Shown piece after piece: positions 10,558-21,923 of a DNA stretch of 64,000 nt. The DNA comes from Acidimicrobiales bacterium (GTDB lineage Bacteria > Actinomycetota > Acidimicrobiia > Acidimicrobiales > Acidimicrobilacustridaceae): assembly GCA_018401565.1 (NCBI GenBank), contig JAGYKS010000022.1, forward strand, positions 26,071 to 90,070, given 5' to 3'. Numbering within the stretch: position 1 is the first letter of the stretch; every line of letters begins with the position of its first letter. Under the pieces are notes generated by a model. It was given only the letters and a program-made list of their open reading frames with translations, had not been told where the DNA came from and did not search any database. Position numbers and translations under genes: made by a program.

Positions 10558-11656
10558 CTACACCCCGAAGGCAGCGGTCACGTCATGACGCCACCGGTGG
10601 AGCGCCGGGTACTGCGACACGGGAGTGCGCCCGAGCCGCACCACCACAGCGTCAGCAGCCGGGATGCACAAGATGAACTGGCCATCGAACCCACTGGCCC
10701 AGAACCCACCGGCGTCGTCGTCCATCACCCACCAGTGCGCACCGTAATGACGACCATTGTCAGCATCAGTGGACCACCGGGTGCGGGCATGGTCCATCCA
10801 ACCCGCCGGCAGCAGTCGACGACCGTCCCAGACACCGTCACGAAGCAGCGAACAGCCCGAAACGGGCGAAGTCGGCCGTGGTGGCGTGCACGAATGACGA
10901 GGCGATGAACGTACCGGCGTCGTCAAACCGCGACGTGGCCGACGTCATGCCGATGGCGTCGAACAGCCGGGCATGCAGGTACTCCCGCATGTTGGACCCT
11001 GCGTCGCCGGTGGTGTCGCCCAGGGCATCGCCAAGAATGCGGGCCACGATGTTGGACGTGCCCGACGAGTAGTTGAACACCGTGCCCGGTTCATGGGCCG
11101 CAGGGCGTGCCACGGCGTACCCGGCCACGTCGTGCTTGCCACTGCCGAACAACATCTCCACCACGTCTGACGGCGGGGTTGCGGTGGCGTCGTACACCTC
11201 CCCGAAACCCAGCCCGTCACGCATGTCGAGCAGGTGCCCCAACGTGATGGCGCCACGGGGGTCACCCGGTGACGACCACGCCGGCACCGCAGCCGGAGCG
11301 TCCACATCCAGCAACCCGTCGCCAACGGCCATGCCCACACAGGCGTGCACCATGGACTTGGCCATCGACCACGACAGCAGCGCCGTGTCGGGTCCCACTG
11401 GTTCGGGGTCACGATCGAAATGTTCGATGGCCCCGCCGTAGCGCTGGTGAACCAGTTGGCCGCCGTGCACGACCATGGTGGCAAAGGTGCTGCCGAAGCT
11501 GTCGGTGTCGGACCACAAGCGATCCACAGCGGCCAGTACCTGGGCGGCCGGACCTGTTCCGGCGGTGGCAGCAAACTCCGCCGTTGGCCAGGCCTGCGTC
11601 GGCCACGCCACCGAGTGGGGCTGGGAGGGAAGCGGCACCACGGACTGCGCAGCCAT
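10558..11656 (-). CDS. Serine hydrolase, class C beta-lactamase-related family (one frameshift)
   Basis: Beta-lactamase/penicillin-binding-like serine hydrolase of ~365 residues. The SxxK motif is SMAKSMVHACVG (nucleophile Ser), followed by the Tyr motif region FNYSSGTSNI and LFDAIGMTSATSRFD. The first frame ends in FARFGLFAAS at 10838, and the next frame resumes with LLRDGVWDGRRLLPAGW and HYGAHWWVMDD, giving the family C-terminus with ASGFDGQFILCIP. A single-base error near 10840 is therefore likely. No clear signal peptide is visible, so it is probably cytoplasmic and may be an esterase or amidase rather than a resistance lactamase. It is divergent from the GH65 gene, with 63 bp between starts. 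Confidence 0.8.
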
Positions 11657-11719
11657 GGGGTGATCATCGCACGGTTCCGTAGGCTGGATCACCAGGTGCG
11701 GGACCCCGATGGAGGCCCC

Positions 11720-14192
11720 ATGAGTGACGTTCCGACAACGGGTGCACAACCCGCAGGTGCACAACCCGCAGGTGCGCTGGCAGCCGACGTGAACGACTGG
11801 CTCCTGAGCTTCGACGGTTTCGACCCTGCCAGTGAGCGCCACCGCGAGGCACTGTGCACGCTGGGTAACGGATACATGGCCACCCGTGGGGCGCTCAGCG
11901 AGGCCGTCGCCGACCCCGACGTCCACTATCCCGGCACGTACTGCGCTGGCCTGTACAACCGGTTGGGCAGCGACGTCGCCGGGCGACACGTCACCAACGA
12001 GAGCATGGTCAACCTGCCCAACTGGCTTCCGCTGACGGTGCGCATCAACGACGGACCCTGGCTGGGCACCGATGGCATGGAGCTTGACGAGCACCGGGTT
12101 GAACTCGACATGACCCGCGGCGTGCTGGTGCGCACCTCGGTGGTGGTGGACCCGGCCGGTCGGCGATTGCGCCTCACCCAGCGCCGATTCGTGTCCATGC
12201 GTGACACCCACGTGGCCGCCATGTCCACCACGCTGACCCCCGAGGGGTTCTCCGGACGGATCTCGGTACGCAGCGCCCTGGACGGACGGGTGCGCAACAG
12301 CGGGGTGCGTCGCTACGCCGACCTTCCCGACGACCACCTCACCGGCCATCGCAGCCACCATGAAGACGACGAGGTGATGTGCCTGCATGTGCGCACCAAC
12401 CAAAGTCAGGTGCTGGTGAGTCAGGCCGCCCACACCCGGGTGTTCGTTGACGACACACCTGTGGGTGTTCCCCCCATCCGCCTCACCGACCCCGATGGTG
12501 GTCCCACCGGCGCCTGGGTGGGCCAGCAGTTCGACCTTGATGTCACCGATGGCCAACAGGTCCGCATCGAAAAGGTGGTGTGGCTGTACACATCCCGAGA
12601 TGGCGGCAGTGGCGAGCCGGCCACCGAGGCGTGCAGTTGGGCCCAGGCAACCACCCATGACTTTGAGGCCCTGCAGACCCGGCATGTGGTGGCGTGGCGG
12701 CACCTGTGGGAACACGTGGACATTGGTGTTGGCACCGACGGTGTGGTGGGCAGGTATGTCCATCTCCACTTGTTCCACGTCCTGCAGACCCTGTCGCCGG
12801 TGTCGGTATTTGCCGACGCCGGGGTGCCGGCCCGGGGACTGCACGGTGAGGCCTACCGCGGGCATGTGTTCTGGGATGAGGTGTTCGTGCTGCCGTTTTT
12901 GTCCCTGCGGTTGCCCCAGATCGCCCGCAGCGCGCTCATGTACCGCTATCGACGGCTGGACATGGCGCGCCGTCTGGCCGCCGAGGAGGGATTCACCGGC
13001 GCCATGTTCCCGTGGCAGAGCGGCAGCAACGGGGCGTGAAACCCAGACCATGCATCTCAACCCGGTGTCGGGGCGGTGGCTCCCTGATGCCTCCCGCCTG
13101 CAGCGTCATGTGAATGCCGCCATCGCCTACAACGTGTGGCACTACTACCAGGCCACCGCCGACACTGGCTTTCTCACGTCCTACGGCGGCGAGCTCATGC
13201 TGGAGATCGCCCGGTTCTGGGCCAGTGCCGCCACCTACAACCATGCCCTGGACCGCTACGAGATCCGTGGGGTGATGGGACCCGACGAGTACCACCAGGC
13301 GTACCCCGGGGGTCCGCCGGGCATCGACAACAACGCCTACACCAACATCATGGCGGTGTGGTGTGTGTGCCGGGCCTTCGAGGTGCTCGAGGTGCTCCCG
13401 CCGGCAGCAGCGCGTGAACTGCGCGACCGCATCGGGCTGACCCGCACCGAGCTCGACCACTGGGGTGAGGTCAGCCGCAAGATGCGGGTGTGCTTCCACG
13501 ACGGTGTCATCAGCCAGTTCGAAGGCTTCGACGACCTGGCCGAACTGGACTGGGACCACTACCGCCAGCGCTACGGCGACATCTCACGACTCGATCGCAT
13601 CCTCGAGGCCGAAGGTGACACCACCGACCGGTACAAGCTCACCAAACAGGCCGACGTGATGATGCTGTTCTACCTGCTGTCAGCCGAGGAACTCTCGACC
13701 ATCCTGCAACGGCTGGGGTACGGATACGACACCGAACTCATCCCGGCCACCATCGCCTACTACGGGCCTCGCACCGCCCATGGTTCAACCCTCAGCCGGG
13801 TGGTGCACGCCTGGATCCACGCCCGGGCCAACCGGAGCGAGTCGTGGCGGCTGTTTTGTGAGGCGCTGCATTCCGACGTCAACGACATCCAGGGCGGCAC
13901 CACCGCCGAGGGCATCCACCTGGGTGCCATGGCCGGCACCATCGACTTGCTGCAGCGTTGCTACACCGGGCTTGAACTCACCCACGACCTGCTTCGGTTG
14001 AACCCGGTGGTACCCGACGAGCTCGCCCCCATGGAGTTCGCCGTGCGCTACCGCACCCACCTGGTGCACCTGAGGTTCGACCGTGACGTCACCACGGTGC
14101 GCATGGACAACGACGAGGGTGGGCCCATCACCGTGGAGTTCGCCGGAGTGCGCCACGAACTGGCCCCCGGCCACACGCTGACCCTGGGCTGA
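11720..14192 (+). CDS. Glycoside hydrolase family 65 disaccharide phosphorylase (one frameshift)
   Basis: GH65 enzyme (trehalose, maltose or kojibiose phosphorylase-like), inverting and phosphate-dependent. The N-terminal beta-sandwich begins after a short Ala/Pro repeat (GAQPAGAQPAGA) with TLGNGYMATRGALSEA. The (alpha/alpha)6 domain has HGEAYRGHVFWDEVFVLPF, then MFPWQSGSNG. The frame breaks at ~13035 and resumes as ETQTMHLNP, where GH65 proteins read WQSGSxGxExTQ. The catalytic general acid is in RGVMGPDEYHQAY, and phosphate-site residues lie in YYGPRTAHGSTLS. Reconstructed length is ~824 residues, slightly over the usual ~750-800. No signal peptide, so it acts inside the cell. No phosphoglucomutase or sugar transporter is adjacent, so the substrate is unassigned. 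Confidence 0.88.
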
Positions 14193-14271
14193 GCCAGCCG
14201 GGGCCGGTGGCGGTCAGCCTTGCGTCCTCACCGGCGGCAGCCGGACGGGCATTCCTGAGACCGTCAGGTTC

Positions 14272-15280
14272 TCACCCTTGCGCCCCATGCACCTGATCCC
14301 ACCAGGCAAGCATGCGGGCCCGGTGCACCCGGGCGGGATCCACGTACAGCTGTCGACCCACCTCCAGAGCCCGGGCGGTCAGTTGGCGTCGTCGCTGATC
14401 GGCGAGATGGGCCAGATCCACGGTCACCGACGCCCCGCCCCAGGCCAGCGGCTCGTCGGCCAACGCCTCAATAAACACCGCCAGGTCGTGATCGGAGCCG
14501 AGCACCTGTCCCAGTTCGTCGAGCAATGCGGCGTCTGCACCCAGCACGTCGGGCGCCAGCGGTGCCAGCAGGCGGGTGTGGTACCACCGCTGCTTGACCC
14601 GTCGTCGCCATCGATGGAGTGCTTCGGGTGACGGCGACGCGTCGCCATCGCCCCCAACCAGGCCCCGCCACCGTTGCCGACCCTGCACATACGTATCGTC
14701 GAGCCCGGCGGCGATGGCGTTGAACCCGTCGGGCAGCTTCCATCCAGCCACCTCGGCGGCAACTCCGGTCAGCAACCAGCTGGCGTGCTGGGCAGCGTCG
14801 GCCAGAGCAGCGGATCCGACACCTGTACCTGCGCCTGCGTCCTCAGCACCAGCACCAGCACCAGCACCTGCGGCAGCGGCAGCCAGCGGCGTTGCGGGCC
14901 CCGGTAGCAGCGTGCGACATGGCCACGGTGAAGCGATCGGGATCCACGACCACGCCGAGGTCGGGTTGCACCGCCGCCCATTCCAGCAAGTCCACCAGCG
15001 TGAGGTGACGCACCTGAAGGTCTCGGGTGTCGCCGAGCCCCGATGCCGCCTCACCGGCAGCCCGATAGACCGCACGCCATTGCCTGCGACCCAGCGAACC
15101 CGACACCAGCAATGCCAGCGCCCGCAACTTCTTGGTGCGCTTGCGCACATCGTGTACCGCCAACGAATCGCCGTTGGCCTGCACCCGGGCCAACGACAAC
15201 CCGGCGGCGTCCACCTCGGCTGCGGCAATGCGGGTGACGTTGTCGGCTACCGACTGCGAGAGGTCGAAGTGGTAGGTCAT
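14272..15280 (-). CDS. CHAD domain protein (one frameshift)
   Basis: CHAD domains are helical bundles rich in conserved His and basic residues that bind inorganic polyphosphate. Two CHAD repeats are visible. The first has VHDVRKRTKKLRALALLV and GLGDTRDLQVR; the second, after an Ala/Gly-rich linker, has LHRWRRRVKQRWYHTRLL and LGSDHDLAVFIEAL. The frame breaks in the linker near 14890, at GCRNAA versus AAAAAGAGAGAGAEDAGAG, a low-complexity place where one base is easily lost. Reconstructed length is ~336 residues. No CYTH phosphatase domain is attached. A PPK2 kinase lies 26 kb away, so polyphosphate handling is plausible. It ends convergently with the GH65 gene. Confidence 0.85.
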
Positions 15281-15313
15281 GACGTCAGTGTGCCGAGCAC
15301 CTGACCGACTCGC

Positions 15314-16021
15314 TCAGGACCCGAAAGCATCAGAAGGCACCTCACGGTCACCGGCCTCGATGGCGGCGACGATGCGGTCGACCACAACCTGGGGCGCCAG
15401 ACCCTCGGGCAGCGAGGGAGCGTCGCCACCAATGGGGCGGGTGGCCAGGCCGGTCTCGGTGTGCGGAGGGCGAACGTCGCACACCGTGATGCCCGAGCGT
15501 CGCAGTTCGCGCACCAGCGCCGTGTCGGCAGCGGTCAGGGCCGCCTTGGTGGCGGCGTACACGCTCATGCCCGGCAGGGGTTGTTCGGCAACCACGGCGC
15601 TGAGGTTGGTCACAAACCCCTTGGACTCAATCAACAGCGGTATCAGCCGCTTGAGCATCCACAGCGGGCCGACCACATTGGTGAGGAACAACTCCTCGAT
15701 CACCATGTCGTCGTGGTCGACCAGGTTGCCGAACGCCACCACCCCGCTGGCCAGCACCACGCCGTCGAGACGGCCGGGACCGGCAGCAACAGCTGCGGCC
15801 AGAACGTCACCAGCGGCAGGGTCGCGAACATCGCACACCACCTGCAGCGCATTGGCCAGCGCCGGCGACGAGGCCGCAGTGGCCTGCAACGACTCTGCTG
15901 AACGCCCAGCCAGCACCACGGTGGCACCACGGTCGGCGAGGGTTGCGCTCAGCGGTGACCCCAGTCCACCTCCGGCTCCGACCACCGCCACTACTGCACC
16001 GTCGAGCGAACGTGTTGCCAT
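15314..16021 (-). CDS. Short-chain dehydrogenase/reductase
   Basis: Rossmann-fold NAD(P)-dependent oxidoreductase of 235 residues. The cofactor loop is VVGAGGGLGSPL, followed by CDVRDP. The NNAG position reads LASGVV, which is divergent. The catalytic Ser is in NLSAVVAEQ and the Tyr-Lys pair is YAATKAAL. The start MATRSLDGA at 16021 was chosen; an open stretch upstream adds 11 residues without family similarity. It lies 33 bp upstream of the CHAD start, same strand, and 47 bp downstream of the binding-lipoprotein gene. Substrate unknown. Confidence 0.85.
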   Translation of the reverse strand: MATRSLDGAVVAVVGAGGGLGSPLSATLADRGATVVLAGRSAESLQATAASSPALANALQVVCDVRDPAAGDVLAAAVAAGPGRLDGVVLASGVVAFGNLVDHDDMVIEELFLTNVVGPLWMLKRLIPLLIESKGFVTNLSAVVAEQPLPGMSVYAATKAALTAADTALVRELRRSGITVCDVRPPHTETGLATRPIGGDAPSLPEGLAPQVVVDRIVAAIEAGDREVPSDAFGS

Positions 16022-16068
16022 GGCTCTTCCTCCCAGATGGTGACCGCCGGTCACCGGCGGGTGGTCAG

Positions 16069-17321
16069 TCAGTGAGTCTGGCGGGTGACCACCGGCTTCC
16101 AGGCACCGTCGGTGACCTCGAAGATGGTGAACACACGCGTGGTGGTGTCACCGAACTCGTCAAACGCCACCGTACCGGTGATCCCGTTGTACCGGGTGCC
16201 CTGGACAAGATCACGCACCGCAAGACGCTTCGACGCCACATCACCTGCACCATCACCTGCACCACCATCGTCGTCGTTGGCCAGCGCCTCGGCGGCCGCA
16301 GCGATAAGCAGGTTGGTGGCGTCAAAGGCGTAGGGGCCGTAGTCGGTGGGCCCAGAGCTGAACCCGGCGGCGTCGTAGGCGGCAAAGAAGTCGGGGGCGT
16401 CGAGCTCGCTGCTCGGCACGCCAACACTGGATGCCAGGCTGCCGTCACTGGCGGCCCCGGCGACGGTGATGAACCGATCGTCCTTCATGCCGTCACCGCC
16501 CATCACCGGGCCGGTGAACCCGGCTGCACCCAAGGCGGTGGTGAACTGAGCCGCCACCTCGTATTCACCACCGAAGAAAGTGAAGTCGGGGTTCAGCGCA
16601 GCTGCGGCAGTCGCCGCAGCCGGCAGGTTGTAGCTGGCCCGATCGTCGGGAAGGGTCTCGAACGACAGCACCGTGCCGCCAGCAGCGGTGAAGGCGGCCA
16701 CGAAGTCGTTGGCCAGACCTGAGCTGACCGACTTGGACTCGGTCACCACGGCCACCGTGGCCGCACCCAGGTCGCCGGATGCGTACCCGGCCAGCAGCCG
16801 GCCCTGGTCGGCGTCGGTGGCGCACCACCCGGAAGTAGTTGTCGTTGACCCGTGCCGGATTGGCGCGATCGGTGCCCACCGTCAAGGTGGGGTCGGTGTT
16901 GGCCGGCGACACCATCACGATGTCGGCCTCGGCCAGCACCGGAGCAGCCACGGCGGCAACCCCAGAGTTGTAGGTGCCAACCACCCCGATCACGGTGGGA
17001 TCGGCGGCCAGGGTCTGGGCCGCCTGCTCACCCACAGACCGGATCCGACGAGTCGTCGAGTGCCTCCACGGCGATGCGGTAGCCGGGAATGGCGTTGCGC
17101 TCATTGGCCTCGTCCACCGCCAACTGCACCGAGTTGGCGATACCCCGGCCGAAGTCGGTGAGGCCGTTGTCGAGCGGGGCGATGACCCCGATGGTCACCA
17201 CCTTGGCGTCACCATCACCATTACCCGACGTCGAGGCACCGTCGGCTGTGTCACTGGCACCAGTACCCGAACAGGCTGTGGCCAACAGCACCACCGCAGC
17301 CGCAGCGACGAGCACTCGCAA
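16069..17321 (-). CDS. Branched-chain-type ABC substrate-binding lipoprotein (two frameshifts)
   Basis: Periplasmic-binding-protein family (LivK-like) lipoprotein that captures a small solute outside the membrane. The signal sequence VLVAAAAVVLLATAC ends in a lipobox Cys. The mature part has KVVTIGVIAPLDNGLTDFGR, VIGVVGTYNSGVAAVAAPVL, IVMVSPANTDPTLTVG, FFGGEYEVAAQF and GITGTVAFDEFGD. Two frame breaks, at ~17036 (DSSDPV to VGEQAAQ, one extra T) and ~16822 (NYFRVV to ATDADQG, one base lost), are located exactly by its paralogue at 28363-29631, which is intact. No permease or ATPase genes lie nearby. The start appears to be TTG; weakly supported. Confidence 0.85.
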
Positions 17322-17604
17322 CCGGACCGAACCTTGCAGACGATGACGTTGGCATCACAACTCCCGAGAAGACCCTTTGGTGGTCGAAGGTCGAGTAGAG
17401 CACCGGTCACGTCGTTGGCGCCACCACACCACTGGGCGGGGTGACGCTGGCAGAACCACGGATCGCTGGCGCACAAAACTGATTAGCCACTGGATACTTT
17501 AGTCACGGCCCCGGCACACACATGAGACGCGCCGGCTCATTGGATCGAGGGGGAATGCACTACCCCTGTGATGGGTGCCGCCGTTGCTGGCATCACCGAT
17601 CAGG

Positions 17605-19178
17605 TCACAGGGTTCCGGCATCCAGCGCCGCCAGCACCTCGGTGGCACGCTGGCGCACCTCCGGCAGGTCGGACAGGCGCCGGGAGGCGTGGACCTGGCG
17701 GGCGACCCGGGCATTGGACACGAAGCGTTCGTCGTGGCGGGCGATGAAATCCCAGTACAGCGTGGTAAACGGACAGGCATCGGGCCCGGTGCGCTTGCGC
17801 CGGTCAAAGCGGCAATCACCGCAGTAATCACTCATGCGGTCGATGTAGGCGCCGCCAGCGGCGTAGGGCTTCGAGGCCATGCGGCCACCGTCAGCGTGCA
17901 GGGCCATGCCAATCACGTTGGGCAGCATCACCCACTCCGCTCCGTCGACAAACGACGACCACATCCACCGTGTCACCGCCCACGGGTCCACCTCCGGCGA
18001 TGAGGCACAGGTTGCCCACCACCATCAACCGCTGGATGTGGTGGGTCCAGCCGTAGTCGTGGATGTCGGCCATCGCGTGACGCACGCAGTTCATGTCGGT
18101 GTCGGCGACGCCGGCTGCCCCCTGCGTGTCACCCGACGTGGCCCCAAGTGCGGCTTCGGGCCCAGCCATCGGATTCGCCATCGGATCCGCCATCGACGTG
18201 AACACCGGGGGCAGGGGGCGGTGAGCCCCGAGTTCATTGGCGTCGCGGTAGTCAGGCATCCACAACCAGTAGGTACCCCACACGTACTCCCTCCATCCGA
18301 TCACCTGGCGGATGAATCCCTCGGCCGACGCAATGGGCACATCGCCGCTGCGATAGGCAGCCTCCACGGCGTCACACACCTCGTCGGGACGCAACAGTCC
18401 CAGGTTCAGGTACGGCGACAGCAGGGTGTGGGCGAGGTGCCAGCTGGTCGACAGCATGGCGTCCTCGTGAGGCCCGAACACCGGCAGCACCTCGGTGACG
18501 GCGTGGTCCAGCCGACGCAACGCCTCACCACGGGACGTGGCCCAGGTGCCATCAGGATCAGCCCCCCAACACGTTGCCGGCAACCCATCGAGCACGGCGT
18601 GGTCGGTGGCATCGAGCGGCGTGACCGGCGGGGTCGGCCACGCACGGCCATCGGTGGGTGGGGGTTCCCGGTTGTCGGTGTCGAAGTTCCACCGGCCGCC
18701 CGGCAGGCTCGTCACCGTCCATGAGGTACCCCAGTCGGCGGCGCTGGAACCGGTAGAAGTCCTCCATGCGCAGCAACTTGCGACCACTGGCCCACTGGGC
18801 GAAATCATTGCGATGGCAAAGGAAGTGGTCCGACGCCACCGACACCACCCCGAGATCATCCAGCATGCGCTGACCATCAAATGAGTTGGCCTCGGTGGCC
18901 AGCACTCGGGTTGGGGAGTAGTCGGCAACATGACCGGCAAGCCCCGTCGCCAGGGTGGGAGCGTGGCGGTAGTCCACCTCAAAGCCCTCGTCGGCCAGAT
19001 CACCGGCGAAGCGACGCATGGCGGTGACGATCAGGTGGGCCCGCTGACGATGCCACGGCTGCGACGCCATCTTGGCCGCCGACTCCACCATCACCACCCG
19101 CGCCGTACCTGGCGTTGCGTCGCCCAAAGCCCCAAGTGAGCGGTCGAGCTGGTCACCCAGCACCCAGACGGTGTCCAT
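17605..19178 (-). CDS. FeS-type bacterial cryptochrome/photolyase (two frameshifts)
   Basis: Member of the deoxyribodipyrimidine photolyase-related family (FeS-BCP, PhrB-like (6-4) photolyases), FAD- and light-dependent DNA repair enzymes. It begins MDTVWVLGDQLDRSLGALGD and runs through MRRFAGDLADEGFEVDYRHA, FIRQVIGWREYVWGTYW, the Cys-containing DTDMNCVRHAMADIHDYGWT and HHIQRLMVVGNLCL. The C-terminal part has DYCGDCRF and, 12 residues on, ACPF. The Cys spacing (x2, then x12) plus the upstream Cys matches the four ligands of the 4Fe-4S cluster in this family. Frames break near 18710 (RLGYLMDG to DVTSLPGGRWNFD) and near 17995. Full length ~525 residues is normal. It starts 57 bp after the ACP stop and may belong to that operon. 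Confidence 0.87.
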
Positions 19179-19235
19179 GGGGACCAGTCCACCACGGCCA
19201 GACCCCGTCTGCGCCAGCGCACGGCGACAAAGTGG

Positions 19236-19462
19236 TCAGGAACCGGAACCGGCGAGAAAGCGCGTAGCCGACGACAGCGTCGACATCTGCGGATAGTCGG
19301 ATTCGGCAATGTCGACACCGGCGGCCGCCGCCACCCCCTCAACAAACGACAGGAAATCCATCGAATCGAGATCGAAGGCCACCCGCAGGTCATCGCTGAG
19401 TCCACTGTGGTGGAGTCCACTTCGGGGGCCACCCGGGCCAGCGCCCCAATCAGCACCGCCAT
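19236..19462 (-). CDS. Free-standing acyl carrier protein (one frameshift)
   Basis: Small carrier of ~75 residues. It opens [21 protein letters not shown] and, one frame over after a lost base near 19397, continues DDLRVAFDLDSMDFLSFVEG, then GVDIAESDYPQMSTLSSATR and a short end. The LDSMDF motif contains the Ser that carries phosphopantetheine (DSL in most ACPs, DSM here). The pattern 'DLDSMDFL ... GVDIAESDYPQ' is recognisable as a phosphopantetheine-binding ACP and not a random frame. The start overlaps the end of the E2 gene by 13 bases, so the two are coupled. This makes it the last gene of the synthetase-E1-E2 operon. No ketosynthase or other fatty-acid synthesis gene is near. Partner enzymes are unknown. 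Confidence 0.75.
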
Positions 19463-20926
19463 CGCATCGTCAGACCCATCGCGGCGTCGCCCCCATTGGC
19501 GTCCGACCGGCCTGGATGTGACGGTCGGGCAATGGCCAGCTGGTCGGGGTCGCCAAGGAGACGACCCAACTCATCCAAAAACACCGCACCGTCGTGCCCG
19601 TCGCTGGCCTCGGTGGTCGGCGGCCAGAGTGACGGTGACCAGCCATGCTGGGCGAACCGCACCATGGACCACCCATGGGCGTTAGGGCCACCGCCCCGAA
19701 GCCAACCATGGCCACCTGGGGCGGGTAGATAACCCCGAACACGGTGTCGGCGCCGCGATCGCCGAGATTGGTGACGGTGATGGTGGGGTCAACCATCTGA
19801 GTGGCCGACAACCGCCCCGACCGAGCCCGACCAACCAGATCCCGCAGATCCACCATCATGGCCACGGTGTCGAGCCGGTGTGCGCTGGGAATCACCGGAG
19901 CCACCAATCCCCGCCGCGCAGGCTGACAGCCATGCCCAGATCCACGGTGGCCGGCGTGAAGACGCCGTCAACCATGTGGCCGCTGACTGGAGCGCCACCA
20001 GACGCCGCCCGTGCAGTGGCCGCAGCCAGCATGGCGGCCGGCAGCAGCGCCCAGCAACCGGAACATCGGCGTTGTGATCGGCCAGCCACGACATCGCCGG
20101 ACCCATGTCCACGGTGAGCGACAGGTAGTAGTGCGGGATCTCCCGCTTGATCGGGCCATGAGTGCACCCACCCGCTGGCGCAATGCCGTCCGGCGGGCCC
20201 CAGGCCCCGCTGGTGCCGCTGATGGTGACGGATGGCGCATCAACGCCGCCGCAACATCGTCACCGGTCACCGATCCCCAGAACGGGCCCGTCCCGGTCAC
20301 CCCGGCGATGTGTCCACTCCCGCGGCATCGGCGAGTCGACGCGCCCGCGGAGACACCCGGGGCCGGGCAGGGGCCGTTGGTCGGGCAGGAGCCCGTTGGT
20401 TGGAGCAGTACGACCAGCCCCTCAAGGGAAACAGGCCCGGCCGGGGCGGGAGCCGCCGCTGCCTCAACGTCGGCCCGGGTGACCCGCTCCGCCGGGACCC
20501 GAGTCTCCGGCAGCGTTGACATGAATCCCACACCGGTGTCGGCGGCCAGACGGCGAATCAATGGCGACGCCACCGACCCCGATGCCCCACCTGCCGCCCT
20601 GAACGGGCAGGGGGTGCAGGTGCAGGTGCAGGTCCAGGTGGCGTGGATGCAGTTGCGGGTGCTGGTCCTGGTGCTGGCTCAGGCTCCGGAGGTTCGGATG
20701 AGAGCCATGGCAGCCCCACCGGCAGCTCGGTCCCCTCCTCCACCAACAGTTCGTCGACCACCCCGGAGGTGAACACCTCCACCTCGATGGTGGATTTTTC
20801 GGTGTCGACCACTGCCATGAGGTCGCCGCAGGCCACGTGATCGCCGGGTGCCACCAGCCACTGCACCAATGTGCCGCGGTCCATGTCGGCGCCAAGCGAG
20901 GGCATGGTGAACTCGGTGGAGGTCAC
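19450..20926 (-). CDS. 2-oxoacid dehydrogenase E2, dihydrolipoamide acyltransferase (multiple frameshifts)
   Basis: Core acyltransferase of a pyruvate-dehydrogenase-type complex. Order of parts: an N-terminal lipoyl domain ([19 protein letters not shown], then [14 protein letters not shown] with the lipoylated Lys); a Pro/Ala linker; a peripheral-subunit-binding domain ([24 protein letters not shown]); and a catalytic domain in pieces (MARSSG..., [65 protein letters not shown] then [17 protein letters not shown]). The DHRxSDG motif with the catalytic His is itself split by a frame change near 19610. At least five one-base errors are needed. The GTG start at 20926 lies two bases inside the E1 beta stop. 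Acyl specificity cannot be decided. Confidence 0.82.
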
Positions 20927-20927
20927 G

Positions 20928-21923
20928 TCATGCACGAACACCCACCACCTGGCGAGCAGCGGCCACGATGTCATCGACCTGGGGCAGGGCGGCAGCTTCG
21001 AGATGGGCGGCATAGGGGATGGGCACTTCGGCACTGCACACGCGAGCCACCGGGGCGTCCAGATCCCAGAACAACTGCTCGGTGATGCGGGCCGATACCT
21101 CGGCAGCGATGCTGCCCGAACGCCACGCCTCATCAACCACCACACAACGGTGGGTGCGAGCCACCGTGGCCATGATGGCGGCATCGTCCAACGGCCGCAG
21201 CACCCGGAGATCGAGCACCTCGGCGGCGATGCCTTCGGCAGCCAGGGCCTCGGCGGCAGCCAGCACCTTGGGGAGCGAACCGCCATAGGTGATCAGGCTC
21301 ACGTCATCGCCGCGCCGACGCACGGCGGCATGGTCGATGTCAGAGGCGGCACCCACGGAGCCGACGGCAGATTCGTCGTCGAGGTCGGCTTCGGTGGCGT
21401 ACAGGGTGCCGTGCTCGAAGATGAGCACGGGATCGGGATCAGCCAGCGCCGGTGCCAGCATCCCCTTGCGTCAGCCACCGTGGCGGGGGTGAGCACCCGG
21501 ATGCCGGGTATGTGGGCGTACCAACCCTCTAATGAATGGGGAGTGCTGGGCGGCCAGTTGTCGCCCCGCCCCGGTGGTCATGCGGATCACCAACGGGACG
21601 TTCACCTGACCACCTGACATGTGGCACAGGGTGGCGGCGTTGTTCATGATCTGGTCGAGGGCCAGGAGCGAGAAGTTGACCGTCATCACCTCCACGATGG
21701 GACGCATGCCAGCAATGGCCGCTCCGATGCCGGCGCCCACGAACGCCGACTCGCTCAACGGGGTGTCCCGCACCCGCTGGGGGCCGAACTCCTCGAGCAT
21801 CCCGAGGCTCACGGCGAAGCAACCGCCATAGCGGCCCACGTCCTCACCCATGAGGAACACCCGGTCGTCAGCGCGCATCGCCTCACTCATGGCATCCCGC
21901 ATCGCTTCGCGGTACGTCGTCAT
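20928..21923 (-). CDS. 2-oxoacid dehydrogenase E1 beta subunit (two frameshifts)
   Basis: Beta half of the thiamine-diphosphate-dependent decarboxylase (PdhB/AcoB/BkdB type). The N-terminus is [20 protein letters not shown] followed by [37 protein letters not shown] and [19 protein letters not shown]. The frame breaks near 21535 after QLAAQHS, and again near 21465, before continuing [17 protein letters not shown] and [20 protein letters not shown], the usual C-terminal domain. Reconstructed length is ~330 residues, standard for the family. Its ATG overlaps the E1 alpha stop (ATGA) and its stop abuts the E2 start, so the three genes are translated together. Confidence 0.87.
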
